From contig CM055092.1 in the NCBI GenBank assembly GCA_029204225.1, forward strand, positions 85,792,032-85,856,031: a DNA stretch of 64,000 nucleotides, given 5' to 3'. The stretch comes from Diphasiastrum complanatum (taxonomy: Eukaryota; Streptophyta; Lycopodiopsida; Lycopodiales; Lycopodiaceae). Each line of letters begins with the position of its first letter. The stretch's first letter is position 1. The notes below the pieces were generated by a model. It was not told the origin of the DNA and did not search any database. It worked only from the letters and a program-made list of their open reading frames with translations. Position numbers and translations under genes: made by a program. Below are positions 56,850 to 64,000 of this stretch, piece by piece.

Positions 56850-58677
56850 TTAATCAAAATGCAAACAAGTGAGTGAGTTTGTCTGATAACGACTGTTGAA
56901 GAATCTTCCAAGATGTAATTTCAGCGAGCACTGTCCCAGTACAAAAATGAGGATAAACCAATATGCCCCCTCGATAAGCTTATCTGTCTTAGTCACAGAA
57001 ACCCTGCCCCCTTTCTCACATTCTAACTCTGCAATGCTCAAAGGCCTCAAAAATGATGGAAATCCATATATTGCAAATGCTAAATCTTATAAGCTCAAAA
57101 TACACACCTTCTCAAGTTGTACAAAGGGACTAATCATAAGTAAACACTACTACTAAGAGCTAATCATAAAAATTTGTGAACATCCACACAGCAGACATAG
57201 ATGGTCAAACTAACTCGAGGTCCAAGTACCAGCTTGTATCAGCAGGAGAGAAACTATGTCTCTGCAAATGGCTACACCAAACTAAACCCATTATTCCATT
57301 CAAATTAACGTCATGCATATGATATAGCCAGCTTCATTCGATCTTTAGATAAATAGTTGGCAGCTCAGGATAAAATGCATGCACAATATCCTACGCCACC
57401 TACACAGAAAATCAATAAGCACCTTTAGCCCCTTGCAGAGCAACTCTACAGTCTAGATATCAGAGCTGCACCACACATTCATGCAAAACGCACAAAAGGT
57501 AGAAGTTCAACTTGCACCTTGCATAATGGATCAAGAGACCACATAGCTAGGTTATAGACTGGAGAAAAAAAGAAATTGACATGCAACTTACAGTTTTTCT
57601 TTTGTCGAAAATCCAGGAAAACATAAAATTCGCTATCAGAGATCATTCTGCAATATACCAAACAGTGTGGAAACAAAGAACAAACTGAAATTCATGAAGT
57701 GGAATTGATAATTTCAGGAGTGACCCCAGGAAATCTCAAATCCTATGTGAATTTTTCCCAGCAAAAGAAGAGAGTTTCCGCATGGAAAAGTCATACTTTT
57801 CTCCGTAACTTGTATGGTGTTTACTGTCCGATAAACATTGATAAGTTTAGCTTGTTGAACTGAATTGAACCTTTTAAACAATCGGGAGGTACTCGAGGCT
57901 TCTAGACGAAGTTCATAGTCAGAATTTACCCTTAAAAGTACTGGATCAGCCAAGCAAAACATAGTAAGCGATTGTCCCAGGGAGCTTCCAGAGCTAGACT
58001 GCACCCAATTGGGTGACTTTTGATTGCATTACATGTTATAGTAGAGTTATCGTCGTGTTGAACTACTATTTATTTGGGGGTCTATATTGACCCCTAGACA
58101 TTTGTTGCAAAATCAGACGAGCACTTGTTGTCATTATTAATTCTCACACTTCACAAGCTCATCTGCCTTGGCATGGGGACATCATGATTTGATTCATCTA
58201 CATCAACCATTTTCCTTTTACTACATTTATTTCTGACACATTGAGGGCAATGTTCTTATCAAACACACGAGGACATACAAGAGAAAGAATACTGCCAAAT
58301 TCAAGACACTTGTGAATGAACTAGTTTGATAACAAATCAACCCATGAAAACAAAGAATCAGACTCATAAAAAATTAAATTGGAAAATCACATAGTGCAAC
58401 AATTGTTTGCATGAAATGTACCAAAGTGCACTAACGTTAGTCATGAAAAAGTTTCATGTGCCTGTCCAAAATGTTCATATGTCAATAGCAATTTTGTAAA
58501 ATTGTCCAAAAATTTGTATGACAACAAAGTTCTGAGCAAAGTGCTTGATCCTAAAATGATAAACAACAAACCTTGAGGAAAAACCTGAAATCTTGATAAA
58601 ACTATGAAAAAACTATGGCAAAGCCACCAAACTTTAAACTTTTAAAGTTGCAAACTTGCACAGACTAGAAACTCTAC
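56850..58677. other. Unassigned, with two minus-strand frames of coding-like composition
   Basis: Minus 56850-57050 (frame containing RPLSIAELECEKGGRVSV) and minus 57714-58004 (MQSSSGSSLGQSLTMFCLAD) look more protein-like than their surroundings. They lie downstream of the thioredoxin-like exon on the same strand. I recognise no family and cannot join them by good splice sites. Confidence 0.2.
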
Positions 58678-58789
58678 CCGGTGACTGATGATGAAGTTGT
58701 CCTCCTTTGATGAAAAGCAAGCTTGGGAATTCTTTGACCTTCAAGGCGCTAGCCAAGTCTTTATCCATTTTTCCATCCACTTTCACAGC
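58678..58789 (-). pseudogene. Possible thioredoxin-fold exon (orphan)
   Basis: The minus strand reads AVKVDGKMDKDLASALKVKE then FPSLLFIKGGQLHHQSPG. It is bounded by an AG (GATAG) before and a GT (GTAGAG) after. It resembles the central thioredoxin segment after the active site: 'VD......LA..L.V..FP.LLF.K.G', including the Pro of the cis-Pro loop. No exon with the CxxC active site is visible upstream on this strand within the window. It could be one exon of a gene with long introns or a captured fragment. The typing as pseudogene reflects the missing exons and is unsure. Confidence 0.35.
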
Positions 58790-59756
58790 CTATCCACAAT
58801 GACATAACCATAAGTAAACTTCACTTTCAAAATCACATGAAGTACAAAGTGCACCTTCAGATATGTTTGAGCTAAACATTCTTGACTACTTAAAAATGTG
58901 AATTTCACTTTAGACATGAAGAAAGCTTAGGTTCATAATTATGTAGTCTTTTATCACAAAAAGAACACTAGGACCTCTCAAACTTTAACCAAGATCAAAA
59001 GGCCATTGGAAATGTTTAAGCATGTGATAGTGTAAGTGGGTTGTAGAGAGCTAGTCTCATTCATTATGTAATCAAACAGAACAATCACAACCAACGAGAC
59101 CGACTGTAAATGATGGCATAAGCTTAACCATTGTAACTTATTACTCCTAAGCTTAGAAACTCGTTCCGACCCTTTTGGGCTGGAACGTACTATACGTTCC
59201 GTACAATACGTTCCGGAACGTACTGAGTCGGAACGTTTTTTTTTTTTTTTAAAGGTAAGCACCTGCTGGCTGCATGTTCCCTCTAGTTGAGGGACATATC
59301 TTGATATGCATAATGCGAGCAATCTGTAGATTTTTCTGTAAAAATCTTGTTGTATCTGTTTATCTAGTCAGAATCAAGCTTCTTTAAACTCAGATATAAT
59401 TAGTTGAAGGTTTCTTTTCACATATTATGCCCATCATGAACGAATTTACAACATAGCAGAAAGAACATCTGAAAGTAGCAATAAATGTTAATGAATTGAT
59501 GATTCTACAACAAAGAAAGCACGGAACCATTGATAGAGAGCTAAAGACTTGGGGTACTCAAACCTGTCATTCAAATAGAAGCTGAAACTTCAATCGCACG
59601 TATCTATCCCTCGATGGTTGATCTGATCTACTGGCTGGTTGTCTCAATCGCACATATCTATCTCTCAACCATCTACGTCTATCTAGCGTAGATGACTACA
59701 GATTATTTTTTCATCGGTTGAAGTAGTTACGAATAGAGCCACAGCTGATCTAGAGC
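58790..59756. other. Intergenic, with a palindromic GGAACGT tract
   Basis: At about 59160-59238 the words GGAACGTAC and CGTTCC alternate in both senses, giving several overlapping inverted repeats before a T-run. This may be the end of a small DNA element. No coding region is seen. Confidence 0.45.
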
Positions 59757-60049
59757 TAAGCTATGAAAGCATCACATAAGCAAGACTTAAGCTATGAAAG
59801 CAGCACATAAGCGAGACTTAGCCCTAGAAAGCAGGAAAGAGAGAGATTAAGGAGGCTAGAGAAAGAGATCAATATCATCAGCTGAATAACAAATGACACA
59901 GCCAAGAGGAAGCCCTAAAAGGAAGCTTCCGGTGGCTAGGGCCCAACTGGGAGGGAAAATAGTGCACCCTCCAAGAAGGCCCCCACTCTCCAGTAATATG
60001 TCCAAATGGCCTAATAACGAATAATAAGGCCAAAGGCCAACCATATAGT
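59757..60049 (-). repeat. Tandem duplication, in the probable LTR of the gypsy element
   Basis: A 31-base unit containing AAGCTATGAAAGCA is present at 59757-59787 and 59788-59818 with three differences. The segment lies just past the 3' end of the gypsy pol frame, where its 3' LTR is expected. The LTR limits were not found. Confidence 0.4.
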
Positions 60050-61236
60050 CTAAGTCGCACTAATGAATAAAAAAGGGCCCAAGGCCTGCTTATGCATAAA
60101 GTAAAGTAAATGTAAATGGACGCGGCGAATGTAATGGGCCGAGTCCATAACTCTCCCTGGCACAAAAAAAAAGACCCAACTACCGAAAAGAGCAGCAAGC
60201 CCTGGTGCATCAACAGCTATAACATCTGATGTAGAGGAATCAACAAGTGCAGCAAGAGCACGAGCCTGATCCGCAAGTGATGGTGTATGATAAAAGACAT
60301 CAATAGGCTCCCATGTGGCCTCCTCAATAGGACGACCATCCCACTGGACCAAAAACTGAATCTGTCGGCGGCGTCGACTATGGTATAGACGAACCTGTAA
60401 TATAGCAGCAGGTAAAAATGAAAATAACTCTAGAGCAGTAGGAAACTCAGCATCACAAGGAGCGTCATCCTCAATAGCAGCACGTAATAAACTGACATGG
60501 AATACATCACAAGCGCGTGTGGAAGCAGGAAGCTGTAAGCGATATGTAACTGGACTAAGAACCTCCAAAATGCGATAAGGCCCATAATAAAGTGGTGCAA
60601 GCTTCTCAATAGAAGCATAGCCCTGGACAAAATGATGACGTGCAAACCGTAGGCGTAGATAAACCATATCTCCAAGCTGAAACTCAACATGGCGGCGGTG
60701 ACGATCAACTGAGGTCTGATAATGCTGCTGTAACAATCTGTAAATGAGAACTGGCCCAGGTAATAAGCTCTCGGGCACCTAATAGAAAAGATGCAAGTGT
60801 GACAGGTGTATCCTCAAGAGGGAGAGGAATGCAAGATAAAAGAGGTGCATAGCCATGAGATTATAAGAATGGTGAGACACCTGTGCTGGTACTAACAGAG
60901 CTATTATAGCTATACTCTGCTAAACATAAATGCTGATCCCAATCCTTCCCAGAAGGAGTAACAAAATGGCATAAATAATCCTCAAGGATCCTGTTAAGGA
61001 CCTCAGACTGTCCATCAAAGTAGAATGATAAGCAGAACCCATAAAAAGTTGTACATCCAATATACGCATAAGCTCTGTCCAGAATATAGATGTAAACTTA
61101 CTATCCCGATCAGAAAGGATAGTACGAGGAAATCCATGTAAGCGGAAAATCTCTTATAGGAACAAACGTGCACACTGCTCTGCTGTGATAGTACTGCAAA
61201 CTAGTATAAAATGTGCCTGTTTCAAGAACCTGTCAA
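60050..61236 (-). pseudogene. Ty3/gypsy integrase with chromodomain, broken
   Basis: From the high end: VDRFLKQAHFILV and TITAEQCARLFL, then FRLHGFPRTILSDRDSKFTS with the second catalytic Asp. WDQHLCLAEYSYNSS follows after a frameshift near 60990. Then come the C-terminal LGDMVYLRLRFARH and GPYRILEVLSPVTYRLQLP, and a chromodomain-like QIQFLVQWDGRPIEEATWEP (around 60320). The frame 60050-60778 is open. Frameshifts and stops (for example a TAA in FL*EIFRLHG) kill the upstream part. The chromodomain places it in the chromovirus branch, which targets marked chromatin. It is truncated at about 61236 by a plus-strand copia. Confidence 0.88.
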
Positions 61237-63000
61237 CATGCCATATGACTTATCACAAAGAAGTCTTCACAAAGCTTGTGAAAGTGCATGATGGAAGCAA
61301 AGTTCAAGGTGTTAATCAAAGGTATTGGAGTGATCCCCATTATCTTACCCAATGGTGAGGAAAAGTACATTCGTAATGTAGTTTATGTTCCAAAAATAAA
61401 AAAGAATCTCATTTCGGTCTCTACAATTATGAACCAAGGATTGGTTGTGGAATTCAAATAAGACAAATGTCTTATCAAAGACCCCAAGAGATCTCTTATG
61501 ATCATTGCTTCGGGAACATTACGTGGTGGATTATTCCTTATGGATACCTATGAGCGAAGAGCTTCATCATCTTTTTGTTTTGTTGCATCAAGTTCACATT
61601 CTTTGGAGTTGGCTGAATTATGGCATGCTAGGTTTGGACATCTCAACTTTGCTAGCTTGAAGATGTTGAAGAGATTCAATATGGTTGAAGACATTCCTAA
61701 TATTGAGCATCCCAAAGGACATGTATGCGAAGGATGCATACTTGGAAAATTTCAAAGGCAAGTTTTTCCAATTGATGGAACTATTAGAGTTGATGGCAAA
61801 TTTGATTTGGTTCATAGTGATGTATGTGGTCCAAGGAGGACCGAATCCATTGAAAGGTGTAAGTACTTTGTTACTTTTATTGATGATTTCAAGATTTACA
61901 TGGATTTATCCTATGAAGGCAAAATCTGAAGTTCTTCAACGCTTTAAGGATTTTCTAGCAATGATAGAAAATCAGTTTGGTGTTGCCGAAAGAAAGAATC
62001 GCACTATCATGGAGATGGCTCGATGCATGTTCAAGGCAAAGGGCCTACCTCACAAGTTTTGGGCTTAAGCGGTTATAACGGCGGCTTACATTAGTAATCG
62101 GTGTCCTACTAAAGCCTTGAAGGTAATAACTCCTTATGAAGTTTGGTATGGTAAGAAGCCTACTGTTTCTCACTTACGCATCTTTGGTTGCACAGCTTAT
62201 GATAAGCTAAGAACCAAGCTTGATGATAAAGGAGTTAAATGCATATTTGTTGGCTATAGTAGTGAAAGCAAGGGCTATAAGTTGTTCAATATGGATACTA
62301 ATAAAATCATAGTAAGTCCTGATGTTCATTTTGATGAAAAGACCTCCTATGATGTTGCGCCGCGCCCACTCATGTTATGAAAGGGGACTTCCCCCATGAT
62401 ACATATCTTGAAATATTTCTTGATTTGGTTTTGTCATCTAATCATGAAGAGAAGGGACTGCCATCTACTTCTAGTGGACAGCCCACTACTCCTTCAAATT
62501 TGCAACCCATAGTTCATCAAGAAGAACCTATTTATGGTGAAGAGCAGCCTGTTGAAGACATTGGACAGCAAGGTCCAAGTTCGGAAAACGTTGGACAGCA
62601 AGGTCCAAGTTCGGAACACTTTGGACAGCAAAGTGTTGACAAAGGTAAGGCTCTTGGACAGCCCAAACCAGTCCCTAAATGGTTGTTGCAGACTTTGCAG
62701 GACAGCAAAGTGGATCATTTCTATGAAGGGAAGACTCGTGCCTCTACTAAATCAGTAAAGAATTTGCTGAGTTTTTTGATTTTGCTCTAACTTCTATTGA
62801 GGATGGTGCAGTAGAACCTGTTTTTTATGAGCAAGCCAGCGGAGTGAAATGTTGGGAGGATGCGATGCAAGAGGAGTACAACTCACTCATGAAGAACCAC
62901 ACTTGGGTTCTTGTTGATCTTCCACATGGGGCTGGAATCTTCATCTCTCAACAACGATACATTGAGCAGATGTTGAAACAATCTTCTTTTTTCAAGTCAC
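61237..63000 (+). pseudogene. Copia pol with large internal deletions
   Basis: Order: end of protease (YIRNVVYVPKIKKNLISVST, near 61370), GAG-pre-integrase WHARFGHLNF, and integrase start LVHSDVCGPRRTESIERCKY with its zinc HxxC segment. Near 61975 the frame jumps from IENQFG to VAERKNRTIMEMA, so roughly 70 integrase residues are missing. The C-terminal integrase follows (62117-62380: TPYEVWYGKKP, LRIFGC). A linker has a 30-base unit in tandem (GQQGPSSE, near 62565-62640). The reverse transcriptase begins KCWEDAMQEEYNSLMKNHTW at 62844. After HTWVLVDLPHG it jumps directly to IFISQQRYIEQMLKQ, which normally lies beyond the YVDD box. Stops and frameshifts confirm that it is dead. Confidence 0.88.
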
Positions 63001-63440
63001 CGCAAGTTGATGCATATGATGGATGCATTAGTGAAAAGTTTCATGCGAAACCTTTTCAATTTGATGTTTTAGCAAAGGCTGAAAAATTCAAGCACTCTTT
63101 GGAACCTTTTTGTACTAATCAAGGAGGGAGTCAACATGTGTCAATTAGTACTTTTGTTCAAAGTATTAAGAGTGAGCATTTGATTGGAGAGAATTTTTCA
63201 TTACTTGAAGAATCTTCTATGTCATCCCATACCTCTTCGAGGGAAAGCTTTGATGACGCCATCGGTGGCAGCCGTATGGAGTGTTGTGCAAGTGAGTGGT
63301 CAAAATTGTATTTGGGTGCACGAGACAATGGTGGGGGTGAGAACTGTCAAGGCAAAGAAATAGTACCAAGGCTAAGGAAAAGGAAGGAATGATCAAAGAG
63401 TGTGGTAGGAGAGATACGAAAATCATGGATAGTGAGATGG
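63001..63440 (+). other. Unassigned continuation of the copia frame
   Basis: The frame 62844-63392 continues past the copia homology with a Ser-rich tail of about 130 residues that matches nothing I recognise. It is probably fused non-coding sequence. Confidence 0.35.
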
Positions 63441-64000
63441 ATGAAGATGATCCTATAAGGTAATCAACAACACTATGGCCGCCACTGTGGGGATGGCAGG
63501 TGTATCTGCCCGAGTCGGGCCAGCAAGTTAAGCCATAAAAAATGGCCAACTCATGAGCTTCTCCTAATTGCAATAAGTATTCGCCATAGGTGGTAATGGG
63601 GCCCAAAATGTCCTCAGAAATCCTAGTAACACACAAATCATCTCCATCGACGGCACATACACGAAGCTGGTCCATAGAATCATAAAAATATGTCTGTCGT
63701 GAAGCTGTCCTGGCATTAAAGTCACCAATGAGAAAGATGTAACCTCATTCTGCATATCTGATAATATCTGTAGAAAGATCAATGTAGGGTGAACCAATAC
63801 CCTCCACAAAGGAAGAAGATACTGGAGGGAAATAACAAGCTGCAACAAAGATGTCTTTGTCAGAACCAACGCTATGCACGTCAATGCGGAACCAAATATA
63901 CCGTGAGTGTTCATCATGGCTGATGAACTCAAAAATAGGATGTAGTGACTCCCTATATGGGCAAGCGACCCCACCAGAACCCCTCCCACTAGCAGATCTC
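63441..64000 (-). pseudogene. LINE-type endonuclease fragment, cut by the window edge
   Basis: The minus strand encodes parts of an endonuclease/exonuclease/phosphatase domain: GSGGVACPYRESL, then DIFVAACYFPP, then GYIFLIGDFNARTASRQ (the catalytic GDFN motif), and near its end GHSVVDYLIG (the S/H-x-x-D-Y motif). A stop codon lies just before GYIFLIG. The N-terminal motif is beyond the window end and no reverse transcriptase follows on the low side, where the copia lies. It looks like the broken 5' part of a non-LTR retrotransposon. Confidence 0.75.

Overview
The window is nuclear DNA of a land plant. The evidence is spliced genes with GT-AG introns, a plant-type purple acid phosphatase, a fragment of 4-coumarate:CoA ligase, an intronless eukaryotic tRNA-Val without encoded CCA, and many decayed Ty1/copia and Ty3/gypsy retroelements with plant-type primer-binding sites (initiator tRNA-Met and tRNA-Asp). 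The large repeat-filled introns, the sparse genes and the many long AG/CT microsatellites would suit a large, repeat-rich genome such as a fern or another non-flowering plant. The species cannot be fixed from the sequence alone.

Layout. 1-5.5 kb: decayed unassigned sequence, an LTR (2128-3272), a (GA)n tract and a cluster of small foldback repeats (4490-4680). 5.5-19.2 kb: a retroelement cluster. A plus-strand copia LTR and gag are interrupted by a minus-strand copia gag-pol (6816-12640). This abuts a minus-strand LTR element with long terminal repeats, a tRNA-Asp primer site and only a coiled-coil gag-like reading frame (12641-17059). A second partial copy of the first LTR lies at 18967-19248. 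21.3-28.9 kb: an intact 13-exon purple acid phosphatase gene (645 residues) with a dead copia in intron 1 and an intron 9 made mostly of microsatellite. 31-34.3 kb: a GC-richer minisatellite domain beside an LTR with a tRNA-Asp-like primer site. That LTR is an inverted copy of the one at 2128-3272. 35.9-40.7 kb: an apparently intact three-coding-exon gene for an IRG-like (immunity-related/interferon-inducible GTPase-like) protein of 428 residues, with a TATA box and a probable 5' UTR intron. 42.5 kb: tRNA-Val(UAC). 42.8-49.9 kb: fragments of three copia elements, a palindrome-ended repeat and the broken 3' end of a 4-coumarate:CoA ligase gene. 49.9-58.7 kb: mostly featureless AT-rich DNA, with a possible thioredoxin-fold exon at 58.7 kb. 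60-64 kb: a broken Ty3/gypsy integrase with chromodomain (minus), a copia pol with large internal deletions (plus), and a LINE-type endonuclease fragment cut by the window edge (minus).

Only the phosphatase, the GTPase-like gene and the tRNA look functional. The two protein genes lie about 7 kb apart on the same strand, separated by repeats, and nothing suggests that they work together. The most unusual item is the IRG-like gene, because this family is known mainly from animals and some bacteria. Its P-loop and G4 motifs are also atypical.
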